A stretch of DNA of 64,000 nucleotides from Bacteroidales bacterium (lineage in GTDB: Bacteria > Bacteroidota > Bacteroidia > Bacteroidales > UBA932). Position numbers and translations under genes: made by a program. The DNA is taken from assembly GCA_028691975.1 (NCBI GenBank), contig JAQUYF010000001.1, forward strand, positions 1-64,000. The letters run 5' to 3'. The notes beneath the pieces are model-generated. The model was not told the origin of the DNA. It did no database searches and saw nothing but the letters and a program-made list of their open reading frames with translations. Shown here one piece after another: positions 1 through 8,694 of the stretch (position 1 is its first letter; each line of letters begins with the position of its first letter).

Positions 1-2
1 AT

Positions 3-491
3 GAGGAGCAACGTAACAATGTAAAGAACAATCGTGAGTACGAGTCTCTTTCAAAGGAGATTGAGTATCAGGAGTTGGATCAGCAGTTTTCCGAAAAGAA
101 AATTAAAGAGGGAACTATATTTATTGCGGAGAAAAAAGGCCTTCTCGAAGAGACTAAAAAGCAGCTCGATGGAAGGGGAGTGGACCTTGTAAACAAGAAA
201 AAAGAGCTGGAAACCATTATAGAAGAGACTTCTAAAGAAGAAGATATGCTTCTCAAACACAAGGATGAGTTGATTGCAAAAATTGACGAAAGAATGGTCG
301 TTGCATACAATAAAGTCAGATCAAATGCTAAAAACAAATTGGCTGTTGTAACAGTCAAGAGAGATGCCTGTGGCGGTTGCTTCAACAAGATCCCGCCTCA
401 AAGACAGCTTGATATTGCCTTGAGTAAGAAGATCATTGTCTGTGAATACTGCGGACGTATTTTGGTTAGCGCCGATTTTGAGAAAGAGTAG
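3..491 (+). CDS. C4-type zinc ribbon domain protein (DUF164/CdsZ-like), 5' end truncated by window edge
   Basis: The frame is open from base 3 (EEQRNNVKNNREYESLSKEIEYQELDQQF...). Coiled-coil followed by CGGCFNKIPPQ...CEYCGRIL zinc ribbon at the C-terminus. Confidence 0.85.
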   Translation, partial: EEQRNNVKNNREYESLSKEIEYQELDQQFSEKKIKEGTIFIAEKKGLLEETKKQLDGRGVDLVNKKKELETIIEETSKEEDMLLKHKDELIAKIDERMVVAYNKVRSNAKNKLAVVTVKRDACGGCFNKIPPQRQLDIALSKKIIVCEYCGRILVSADFEKE

Positions 492-508
492 TCAATAGAT
501 ATATTGGT

Positions 509-1975
509 ATGGCCAAGACATTTGACAAGGACAAGAAGAAAGTCGATATCTCCGTCATTGCGGAAGATATGGGTGGTCGCAAACCTCCACAAGCCTTAGA
601 GATTGAAGAGGCAGTGTTGGGGGCGTTGCTGCTTGAGCCTAATGATATCGCTGATGTCCTTGATCAGATTACGGCTGAATGTTTTTACAAAGAATCACAC
701 AAAAAGATTTTTACTGCCATATGCGATGTTTTTCGCAGGAATGATCCTGTGGATATATTGACTGTTGTCAATGAACTTACTACTCAGGGGGAGTTGGACA
801 ATGTCGGAGGATCAGTCTATATCAGCCAGTTAAGTTTAAAAACCGGATCTGCGGCTCACCTTGAGTACCACGCAAAGATCTTACTTCAAAAGTATATTCA
901 AAGAGAGCTTATTTCTATTTCTTATGACGTGCAGAAACAGGCTTTTGACGATACTATGCCGGCAGATAAGCTTGTGGACAGTGCTGAACAGAAGATATTT
1001 GCGCTTGCTGAAAGGAATATGAAGCGCGAAACTACTCCAATAAAGACTGTTATTTATCAGACTTATACGGAAATATCTGAAAATCAAAAGAAGGAAGATG
1101 GCCTAAGTGGTGTGCCTTCAGGTTTTAACTGTATAGACAATGTTACATACGGATGGCAGAAAGCAGATTTGATTGTTCTAGCTGCTCGCCCTTCGGTCGG
1201 TAAGACCGCGTTTGTGCTCTCGATGGCCAGAAATATGGCAGTTAGCAGTAATATCCCTGTGGCTATGTTTTCTCTTGAGATGCCGAGCACGCAACTTGTT
1301 ATGCGTTTGCTTGTAGGAGAGACCGGACTACCGACAGACAAACTAAAAGGGGCAAAAAAACTTACTAAGGAAGATTGGGCTCAATTGGATTATGGACTGA
1401 AGTCTCTGGCGAAGGCTCCATTATTTTTAGACGATACTCCATCACTATCGATATTTGAATTTCGTTCGAAAGCCAGAAGATTAGTTAATTATAGCCATGT
1501 ACAGATGATTATCATCGACTATTTGCAGCTTATGACCGGTCCTCCGGAGCTGAAAGGCATGCGAGAGCAAGAAGTTTCATCCATTTCCCGTTCACTTAAG
1601 GCAATTGCAAAAGAGTTGGCTGTACCGATAATAGCCTTGTCGCAGTTAAACAGATCAGTAGAGATTAGAGGGGGTAATAAACGTCCTCAGTTGAGTGACT
1701 TGCGTGAGTCCGGTGCCATTGAGCAGGATGCCGATATCGTAATGTTTCTTCACAGGCCGGAAGTCGTCGGTACTGAAGATCGAGACTCTTCTCCCGGAGA
1801 TACTACGCTAATTATCGCCAAGCACCGTAATGGCGAGACAAAAGATATTCCGATGAGATTTATCAAGTCGGAAATGAGATTTATCGAAGCTGAGAGAGAT
1901 CAGCAGGGAATACCATCAAAAATGAATCAGGAGAACAGGGATAGTGAACTTCCGACATCTTCAGAGTTTAATTAA
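509..1975 (+). CDS. dnaB: replicative DNA helicase DnaB
   Basis: 488 aa; Walker A-like ARPSVGKTAFVLSMARN, IIIDYLQLM, SQLNRSVEIR, DLRESGAIEQDADIV motifs of DnaB. Confidence 0.97.
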   Translation: MAKTFDKDKKKVDISVIAEDMGGRKPPQALEIEEAVLGALLLEPNDIADVLDQITAECFYKESHKKIFTAICDVFRRNDPVDILTVVNELTTQGELDNVGGSVYISQLSLKTGSAAHLEYHAKILLQKYIQRELISISYDVQKQAFDDTMPADKLVDSAEQKIFALAERNMKRETTPIKTVIYQTYTEISENQKKEDGLSGVPSGFNCIDNVTYGWQKADLIVLAARPSVGKTAFVLSMARNMAVSSNIPVAMFSLEMPSTQLVMRLLVGETGLPTDKLKGAKKLTKEDWAQLDYGLKSLAKAPLFLDDTPSLSIFEFRSKARRLVNYSHVQMIIIDYLQLMTGPPELKGMREQEVSSISRSLKAIAKELAVPIIALSQLNRSVEIRGGNKRPQLSDLRESGAIEQDADIVMFLHRPEVVGTEDRDSSPGDTTLIIAKHRNGETKDIPMRFIKSEMRFIEAERDQQGIPSKMNQENRDSELPTSSEFN

Positions 1976-1989
1976 AAATTAGATTAAAA

Positions 1990-2886
1990 ATGAAAAATAG
2001 ATATTTTAGAATATTGTTATCAGTGTCTGTAGCTTTATCGTTTGCTGTGACACTTTCTTTTGCCGCGGCTCCGTCTTATCCATTTCAGAGCGGAGAGGAT
2101 ATGGAAATAATTATCCATTACAAATGGGGAGTAAAAGCGGATATTGCTGCCATTCAATTTACATTCAGGGAGATACAGGAGACAGGAAAGGAACCGTATT
2201 TTCATCTTGTTGCAACCGCTTCAACCTATCCGTTCTGGGACTCTGTGTTCAAAGTCAGAGATGTGTATGAGTCTAAGTTTTCCGTGAAGGACCTCGGTCC
2301 GATTTATTTCCACAGAGATGTCAATGAGGGAAAGTATTGGGCGAAGAATTGGTATTCATGGAGTGATGACCAGATGAGTTTACGTACAGTTGTTGACAAG
2401 AAAGGTCGTGTCCGCCGAGATACTACATTTAATGAGGGTGTTGTCATTAGAGATGTTGTAAATCTGTTTTACAGTGTGAGAACTCTCGATTTTGAAAAGC
2501 TTCAAGCCGGAGAAAAAGTATATTTCACTGTCGCAATTGATAGAAATGTTGTCGATCTGATGATTAGGATGGTTGGAAAGGAACAAAAGAATATACAGGA
2601 ATTAGGGACCTTTAATACTGTTAAATTGGCAGTAGGCGTCAAGGCAAGAAACTTGGACCATTCAAAAGATGAAAAGTCACAGTTTGATTTCGGCGCTGCC
2701 GTGGAAGATCCGAAAGAAATGAGTGTCTTTTACGGAGAGAAGATATATATGTGGTTTTCGGATGATCAAAACAGATTGCCGCTCTATTTTTCGGCACCTG
2801 TAACTATAGGGTCAATCAATGGAAGAGTTTCTAAAATTACCGGAGTGAAATATCCGATCACAAGTTTAATATCTCCTGCAAAATGA
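1990..2886 (+). CDS. DUF3108 domain-containing exported protein
   Basis: Signal peptide; FQSGEDMEIIIHYKWGVKADIA and VDLMIRMVGKEQ are DUF3108-like; located between dnaB and rseC. Confidence 0.75.
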   Translation: MKNRYFRILLSVSVALSFAVTLSFAAAPSYPFQSGEDMEIIIHYKWGVKADIAAIQFTFREIQETGKEPYFHLVATASTYPFWDSVFKVRDVYESKFSVKDLGPIYFHRDVNEGKYWAKNWYSWSDDQMSLRTVVDKKGRVRRDTTFNEGVVIRDVVNLFYSVRTLDFEKLQAGEKVYFTVAIDRNVVDLMIRMVGKEQKNIQELGTFNTVKLAVGVKARNLDHSKDEKSQFDFGAAVEDPKEMSVFYGEKIYMWFSDDQNRLPLYFSAPVTIGSINGRVSKITGVKYPITSLISPAK

Positions 2887-3323
2887 GTAAGAAAGACAGT
2901 ATAATACATGATGGTGTTGTGGTGGGCATTTCCGAAGATTATATCACCGTTGAGTTTGTAAATAAGTCTGCCTGCGCTGCTTGTCGTGCTAAAGGCGTGT
3001 GTGCTGCCTCAGATGAATCCATAAGAGAGATTGATATACCATACAGTATAAGTACTCTGGCCGGAGACTATCACATAGGTGATCCGGTCAATATTATTCT
3101 GAGTTCTTCCCTTGGATTGAAGGCGGTTTGGATTGCATACGTAATACCGTTAGCTATATTGCTTGTCATGCTGCTGATATTATCCGCATTTAAGATGAGT
3201 GAATTGATTATGGGGTTGGGATCAGTAGCAGCAGTGGCGGTTTACTACCTGTTTGTCTATATTTTTAGAAACAAACTCTCAAAAGTCTTTACTTTTTCTA
3301 TAGAAAAAAAACTATCTAAATGA
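2883..3323 (+). CDS. rseC: SoxR-reducing system protein RseC family
   Basis: N-terminal CAACRAKGVCAA cysteine motif, two TM helices, directly upstream of rnfB with start/stop overlaps. Confidence 0.85.
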   Translation: MSKKDSIIHDGVVVGISEDYITVEFVNKSACAACRAKGVCAASDESIREIDIPYSISTLAGDYHIGDPVNIILSSSLGLKAVWIAYVIPLAILLVMLLILSAFKMSELIMGLGSVAAVAVYYLFVYIFRNKLSKVFTFSIEKKLSK

Positions 3324-4216
3324 GTACAACAATTATTTTAACAATTGCCTGTTTGGGAGTCTTAGGACTCCTTTTTTCAGTGGTATTGTACCTGGTCGCC
3401 CAGAAATTCAAAGTTGAAGAAGATCCGAGGATTGAGCAGGTTGAGTCCATTTTGCCCGGGGCGAATTGTGGCGGATGCGGTCAGGCCGGCTGCCATGCTT
3501 TTGCCGAAAATGTGGTTAAGGCACCGAGTATAGGTTCATTGTTCTGTCCTGTGGGAGGCAATGCGGTCATGAGTAAGATCGCGGCTGCTCTCGGCCAGGA
3601 GGCAGTCGAAAAAGAACCGATGGCGGCTGTCGTCAGATGTCACGGTACATTTGATAACAGGGAACGCGTAAATCATTTTGACGGCTATTCATCCTGTAAA
3701 GTAATGTCCGCTCTCTACGCGGGAGATACCGATTGCAGGTATGGATGCCTTGGAGAGGGTGATTGCGAGGATGCCTGCCAGTTTGATGCGATACATATCG
3801 ATCCTAAGAGAGGTGTCCCTGAAGTGGATGTGGATAAGTGTACTGCCTGTGGAGCATGCGTGAGGAGTTGCCCTAAGGGAATTATTGAGCTAAGACCGAA
3901 AGGACCGAAAAACAGAAAGGTTTATGTCTCATGTATGAACAGGGATAAAGGGGCCGTTACCCGTAAGGCCTGCATAGTAGGCTGTATCGGTTGCGGAAAA
4001 TGTGCAAAGGTTTGCCCGTTTGGCGCGATAACGGTCGAAAACAATTTGGCATATATAGATTTTACAAAGTGTAAGTTATGCCGAAAATGTTATGATGAGT
4101 GCCCGACAAAGGCTATTTGGGCTGTGAATTTCCCAATCAGATTGCCTAAGTCTGCTACTGAACCTCATACAGAGCCTAAAGTCGAACAACCGGTTGAAGA
4201 AAATAAGGAGGCTTAA
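3320..4216 (+). CDS. rnfB: Rnf electron transport complex subunit B
   Basis: N-terminal TM, PGANCGGCGQAGC motif, multiple CxxCxxCxxxCP ferredoxin motifs. Confidence 0.96.
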   Translation: MSTTIILTIACLGVLGLLFSVVLYLVAQKFKVEEDPRIEQVESILPGANCGGCGQAGCHAFAENVVKAPSIGSLFCPVGGNAVMSKIAAALGQEAVEKEPMAAVVRCHGTFDNRERVNHFDGYSSCKVMSALYAGDTDCRYGCLGEGDCEDACQFDAIHIDPKRGVPEVDVDKCTACGACVRSCPKGIIELRPKGPKNRKVYVSCMNRDKGAVTRKACIVGCIGCGKCAKVCPFGAITVENNLAYIDFTKCKLCRKCYDECPTKAIWAVNFPIRLPKSATEPHTEPKVEQPVEENKEA

Positions 4217-4218
4217 AT

Positions 4219-5553
4219 ATGAAGACATTTAAAATAGGTGGTGTTCACCCTAATGACAATAAACTCACAGCAGATTCGCTGATCGAAGTATTTCCTGTAT
4301 TGGAAACAGCCTACATCTCAATGGCTCAGCACCTTGGTGCTCCCGCAAAGCCTGTGGTTGAGAAGGGCGATAAAGTAAAGGTAGGACAGGTGATCGGCGA
4401 ACCTGCCGGCTTTATCTCAGGCTATGTACACTCTTCCGTTTCCGGAACGGTAAAGGCAGTTGAGCTGATGCCAGATCTTGCCGGCAACCCGGTTATGCAT
4501 GTAGTAATCGAGGTTGAGGGAGATGAGTGGTGCGAAGAGATTGACCGAACTCCGGACATTAAGAGGGATATACCATATTCTTCCGAAGAAATAATAGAGA
4601 AGATCAAAAATGGCGGCATAGTAGGTCTGGGAGGTGCGGCTTTCCCGACTCACGTAAAGCTAAATCCTCCAAAAGACAAAAAGGCAGAATTTCTTATCCT
4701 CAATGGATCTGAATGTGAACCTTATGTTACGGCGGATGACCGAATTATGAGAGAAAGACCTGAAGAGATCCTTATAGGGGCAGTTATCATGATGAAAGCG
4801 TTGAATGTTACTCAGGCTTTTGTCGGTATTGAGGTAAACAAGCCCCAGGCAATAGCGGCCATGAAGAAGGCGGCAGCAGACTATCCTCAGATTAAGATTG
4901 TTGTATTAAAGAAAAAATATCCGCAGGGCGGTGAAAAACAATTGATCGACGCCATCACGGGGAGGCGTGTTCCTTCAATGGGACTTCCTATTGATGTAGG
5001 TGTTGTTGTGCAGAATGTTGGAACATCGCTTGCTGTCTATGAGGCTGTTCAGAAAAATCAGCCGCTGATTGAAAGTGCTGTTACAGTTACAGGTCACTGT
5101 GTCACAGAGCAAAGAAATTTCCTGCTAAGGGTAGGTACTCCGTTCTCAAGAATACTTGACGCTGTCGGAGGATTACCTAAGGATGCTGCCAAATTTATAA
5201 GTGGCGGCCCTATGATGGGTAAGGCAGTTGCAAACATTGACGCTTCCACCCTGAAAGGGACATCCGCTTTCCTTCTGATGACCGAGGAGGAGACAAAGAG
5301 AAAGCAAGAGAGCAACTGTATCAGGTGCGCTAAATGTGTAGAGGCCTGTCCTATGGGACTCGAGCCGTATCTTCTTAATAAACTTTGCCGTGCCGGCAAT
5401 AAGTATGACGAACTTGAGAAAGAGAAGATATATGACTGCATTGAGTGTGGATGTTGCCTTTATACATGCCCTGCCAATATTCCGCTGCTTGATATTATAA
5501 GGATGGGCAAAGCGGATGTGATGAAAATTATTCGTAACAGACCTAAAAAATAG
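4219..5553 (+). CDS. rnfC: Rnf electron transport complex subunit C
   Basis: GGVHPNDNK N-terminus, GGAAFPTHVKL, two C-terminal 4Fe-4S motifs (CIRCAKCVEACP, CIECGCCLYTCP). Confidence 0.97.
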   Translation: MKTFKIGGVHPNDNKLTADSLIEVFPVLETAYISMAQHLGAPAKPVVEKGDKVKVGQVIGEPAGFISGYVHSSVSGTVKAVELMPDLAGNPVMHVVIEVEGDEWCEEIDRTPDIKRDIPYSSEEIIEKIKNGGIVGLGGAAFPTHVKLNPPKDKKAEFLILNGSECEPYVTADDRIMRERPEEILIGAVIMMKALNVTQAFVGIEVNKPQAIAAMKKAAADYPQIKIVVLKKKYPQGGEKQLIDAITGRRVPSMGLPIDVGVVVQNVGTSLAVYEAVQKNQPLIESAVTVTGHCVTEQRNFLLRVGTPFSRILDAVGGLPKDAAKFISGGPMMGKAVANIDASTLKGTSAFLLMTEEETKRKQESNCIRCAKCVEACPMGLEPYLLNKLCRAGNKYDELEKEKIYDCIECGCCLYTCPANIPLLDIIRMGKADVMKIIRNRPKK

Positions 5554-5566
5554 GAGGTAATCAAGA

Positions 5567-6562
5567 ATGAAAAAATTAATAGTATCTCCGGCTCCCCATA
5601 TTCACAGTAAAGAGAATACCAAGTCTCTGATGAGAGATGTAATGATTGCACTTTCACCTACTGTCCTTGTATCAATTTACTTTTTCGGATTGTCGGCAAT
5701 TAAACTTATTTTGGTTGGAGTTATCTCCTGCGTATTGGTTGAGTATCTGATACAGAAATATCTTCTCAAGACCAAAGTTACAATCAACGATTACTCTGCT
5801 GCTCTTACCGGCGTGTTGCTTGCCCTGAACTTGCCGCCAAGTTCTCCGTGGTGGCTGATCTTAATCGGATCCATCGTAGCGATAGGTGTTGCTAAAATGA
5901 CCTTTGGCGGTTTGGGACAGAATATATTTAATCCCGCACTTGTAGGGCGTGTTTTCCTGCTGGTCTCTTTCCCCGCATTGATGACGGATTGGAGTATTCC
6001 ACAGTCATGGTTCAGAGAGGGAATCGATGCTGTAACAGGGCCTACACCTCTTGCCATGGTTAAGGAAGGCTTGCTGTCAGGTCAGACTATACCTGAGATT
6101 TTTGCTGCCAACAGTTTTACTACCAAGCAGATGCTTTTTGTAAAGATGGGCGGCTCGGTAGGAGAAATTTCTGCAGTGGCTCTTGTTATAGGGTTTATTT
6201 ATTTACTTATCAGGAGAGTCATCAAGCCGACTATACCTGTTACTATCGTATGCACGGTCGCTTTGATCTCAACTGTGTTCTACCTGGTAGATCCTATGCA
6301 ATACACCGGTCCACTGTTTAATGTTTTGACCGGAGGTGTGCTGCTCGGATCAATATTTATGGCGACTGATTATGTGACTTCTCCTATGAATACGAAAGGA
6401 ATGATTATTTACGGCATCGGAATCGGTATTATTACGGTGATGATTCGTTATTTCGGAGCATATCCGGAGGGAATGTCATTCGCTATTTTGATTATGAATG
6501 CAACTGTTCCGTTGCTAAACAAATACTGTAAACCCCAAAGATTTGGGAAGGAGGTGAAATAA
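5567..6562 (+). CDS. rnfD: Rnf electron transport complex subunit D
   Basis: SPAPHIHSKENTKSLMRDVMIAL, multipass membrane protein, DAVTGPTPLA flavinylation-type S/T motif, operon position. Preceded by an SD-like aggaggtaa. Confidence 0.96.
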   Translation: MKKLIVSPAPHIHSKENTKSLMRDVMIALSPTVLVSIYFFGLSAIKLILVGVISCVLVEYLIQKYLLKTKVTINDYSAALTGVLLALNLPPSSPWWLILIGSIVAIGVAKMTFGGLGQNIFNPALVGRVFLLVSFPALMTDWSIPQSWFREGIDAVTGPTPLAMVKEGLLSGQTIPEIFAANSFTTKQMLFVKMGGSVGEISAVALVIGFIYLLIRRVIKPTIPVTIVCTVALISTVFYLVDPMQYTGPLFNVLTGGVLLGSIFMATDYVTSPMNTKGMIIYGIGIGIITVMIRYFGAYPEGMSFAILIMNATVPLLNKYCKPQRFGKEVK

Positions 6563-7125
6563 TGGCTTCAAAATCTAATTTTACCAACATGGTAGTGGTG
6601 CTGACATCCATTTGTCTTGTATGTGCAGCGATACTCGGTTTTGTCTACTCAGTTACAGCTGAGCCGATCAGGCAGGCTGAAGTAGCTAAAATCAACAACG
6701 CGATTGCGTCCGTTGTGCCTGAATTTAACAACAATCCTTCTGAAGAGGTCTTTGAGGTGGACGGTGCTCAAGTTTATCCGGCTAAGATGGATACAACTGT
6801 TGTGGGTTATGCCGTCAAGATTAAGACTTCCAGCTTTGGCGGCCCGATGCAGATGATGGTCGGTTTTGACAATGCCGGCAATATTTATAACACTTCTGTT
6901 ATATCCCATGCTGACACTCCGGGGCTTGGCGCCAAGATGACTGACAATAATATTAAACTCAGGACCGAACTTGTCGGGATTAACCCTGCTTCGGTCAATC
7001 TGAGTGTTAAAAAAGATGGAGGAGATATTGATGCTATTACTGCAGCTACCATTACTTCCAGGTCTTTCCTGAAGGGAGTGGATCTCGCTTATCAGGTGTT
7101 TCTTAAAGTTCAATCTCAAAATTAG
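6562..7125 (+). CDS. rnfG: Rnf electron transport complex subunit G (FMN-binding)
   Basis: One TM; DAITAATITSRS FMN attachment motif; position after rnfD. Confidence 0.95.
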   Translation: MASKSNFTNMVVVLTSICLVCAAILGFVYSVTAEPIRQAEVAKINNAIASVVPEFNNNPSEEVFEVDGAQVYPAKMDTTVVGYAVKIKTSSFGGPMQMMVGFDNAGNIYNTSVISHADTPGLGAKMTDNNIKLRTELVGINPASVNLSVKKDGGDIDAITAATITSRSFLKGVDLAYQVFLKVQSQN

Positions 7126-7131
7126 TACGCT

Positions 7132-7719
7132 ATGGGAAAATTAAAATTGATATCTGACGGTATTATTAAAAACAACCCGACATTTGTCCTTGTTTTGGGT
7201 ATGTGCCCTACCTTGGGAACGACTACTTCTGCAATCAACGGTATGGGGATGGGTTTGGCTACCACATTTGTTTTGATCTTATCCAATATAGTGATTTCAT
7301 CAGTCGCAAAGATTATTCCCGATAAGGTCAGAATCCCTTCATACATTGTGATTATTGCATCTTTCGTTACGATACTGCAATTGCTGTTGCAGGCTTATCT
7401 GCCTTCATTGTACGAGACTTTAGGCCTCTTTATTCCGCTTATCGTTGTAAACTGTATTGTTCTCGGGCGTGCAGAGGCTTTTGCCAACAAACACTCTGTA
7501 TGTGATTCCGCTCTTGACGGTATCGGTACGGGATTGGGCTTTACGATTGCTCTGACAGTTTTAGGTTGTGTCAGAGAGCTTCTTGGCAGCGGCTCATTCT
7601 TCGGTCTTAAATTGATCGAAGGTGACGGTATGCTTGCCTTTATATTGGCTCCGGGAGCATTTATAGCTCTCGCATATTTAATGGTAATATTTAGAAAAGT
7701 AACAGGTAAAAAGGCTTAA
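7132..7719 (+). CDS. rnfE: Rnf electron transport complex subunit E
   Basis: IIKNNPTFVLVLGMCPTLG and LIVVNCIVLGRAEAFA conserved RnfE motifs. Confidence 0.96.
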   Translation: MGKLKLISDGIIKNNPTFVLVLGMCPTLGTTTSAINGMGMGLATTFVLILSNIVISSVAKIIPDKVRIPSYIVIIASFVTILQLLLQAYLPSLYETLGLFIPLIVVNCIVLGRAEAFANKHSVCDSALDGIGTGLGFTIALTVLGCVRELLGSGSFFGLKLIEGDGMLAFILAPGAFIALAYLMVIFRKVTGKKA

Positions 7720-7721
7720 TT

Positions 7722-8333
7722 ATGGAATATGTTATAATGTTCATATCGGCAATCTTTGTTAACAACATCGTATTGTCACAGTTTTTGGGAGTTTGTCCTT
7801 TCCTTGGAGTTTCCAAAAGAGTGGACACAGCCTTGGGTATGTCTGCAGCGGTCACATTTGTAGTTGCGCTTGCCACTTTGGTTACTTATCTGTTACAGGG
7901 ATTGCTTGTTAAACTGCATATCGAATTTATGCAGACAGTCTCTTTTATTCTGGTTATCGCAGGGCTTGTACAGATGGTTGAGATCATACTGAAGAAAATC
8001 AGCCCTTCACTGTATCAGGCGCTGGGTATTTTTCTTCCGCTTATTACCACCAACTGTATCGTTTTGGGTGTTGCTATCCAAGTTGTTACCAATGAATACA
8101 GCTTCATTAACAACGTTGGTGCCGCTAACCCTAATATGATGAATCTTCCTCAGGCTGTAGTATTTGCGGTTGCTACCGCAATCGGTTACAGTGTGGCTTT
8201 GATTCTATTTGCCGGTATCAGAGAACAACTTGAGTTGAGCAATGTTCCGAAAGTGTTTAAAGGTGTTCCGATTGCCTTAATTACAGCCGGTATTTTGGCA
8301 TTGGCTTTTATGGGATTTTCAGGATTGGTTTAA
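7722..8333 (+). CDS. rnfA: Rnf electron transport complex subunit A
   Basis: IFVNNIVLSQFLGVCPFLGVS and LPLITTNCIVLGVA motifs. Confidence 0.96.
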   Translation: MEYVIMFISAIFVNNIVLSQFLGVCPFLGVSKRVDTALGMSAAVTFVVALATLVTYLLQGLLVKLHIEFMQTVSFILVIAGLVQMVEIILKKISPSLYQALGIFLPLITTNCIVLGVAIQVVTNEYSFINNVGAANPNMMNLPQAVVFAVATAIGYSVALILFAGIREQLELSNVPKVFKGVPIALITAGILALAFMGFSGLV

Positions 8334-8334
8334 T

Positions 8335-8613
8335 TTGTCTATGCAGACTTTAAAGAATATAGAGGAATTGCTCTGTGCCGGTAAATTGGATGAGGCATAC
8401 GGGCAGTTGAACGACTATCTTACTAACGAGCCTGACAATGCGCAGGCGTGGTATATGCTGGGCGGTATTTTCCGCAGGCAACAACTGTGGGGAGATGCAA
8501 TCAATGCCTATAACAAAGCAAAGATGCTTGAACCCGACGGTCCTGCCGACGCTGCAATCGAATCGATATATGACATCATCAGGTTTGTCAATACAGACCT
8601 GATGAATCCATAA
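8335..8613 (+). CDS. small tetratricopeptide repeat protein
   Basis: 92 aa with TPR pattern (AWYMLGGIFRRQQLWGDAINAYNKAKMLEPDG); immediately after rnfA. Confidence 0.75.
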   Translation: MSMQTLKNIEELLCAGKLDEAYGQLNDYLTNEPDNAQAWYMLGGIFRRQQLWGDAINAYNKAKMLEPDGPADAAIESIYDIIRFVNTDLMNP

Positions 8614-8627
8614 GAATAATTAAAATA

Positions 8628-8665
8628 CAGACCACCGGCACAATGGAGCCGGTGGTCTGATTTTC
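8628..8665 (+). terminator. rho-independent-type terminator after the rnf operon
   Basis: cagaccaccggc-acaatgga-gccggtggtctg hairpin (12-bp perfect stem) followed by atttt. Confidence 0.8.
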
Positions 8666-8694
8666 GTAAGTCAAGCTTTAGCCAATTCGCAGTT

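Noticed and set aside
4417-4653. Antisense ORFs inside rnfC, rnfD and rnfG (e.g. 4417..4653, 5791..6057, 6649..7119)
   Set aside because: Fully overlapped by strongly supported rnf genes on the other strand; no independent motif.
5553-5570. Strong Shine-Dalgarno-like taggaggtaatc before rnfD
   Set aside because: SD motifs are uncommon but not absent in Bacteroidota; a single instance is not evidence of special regulation.
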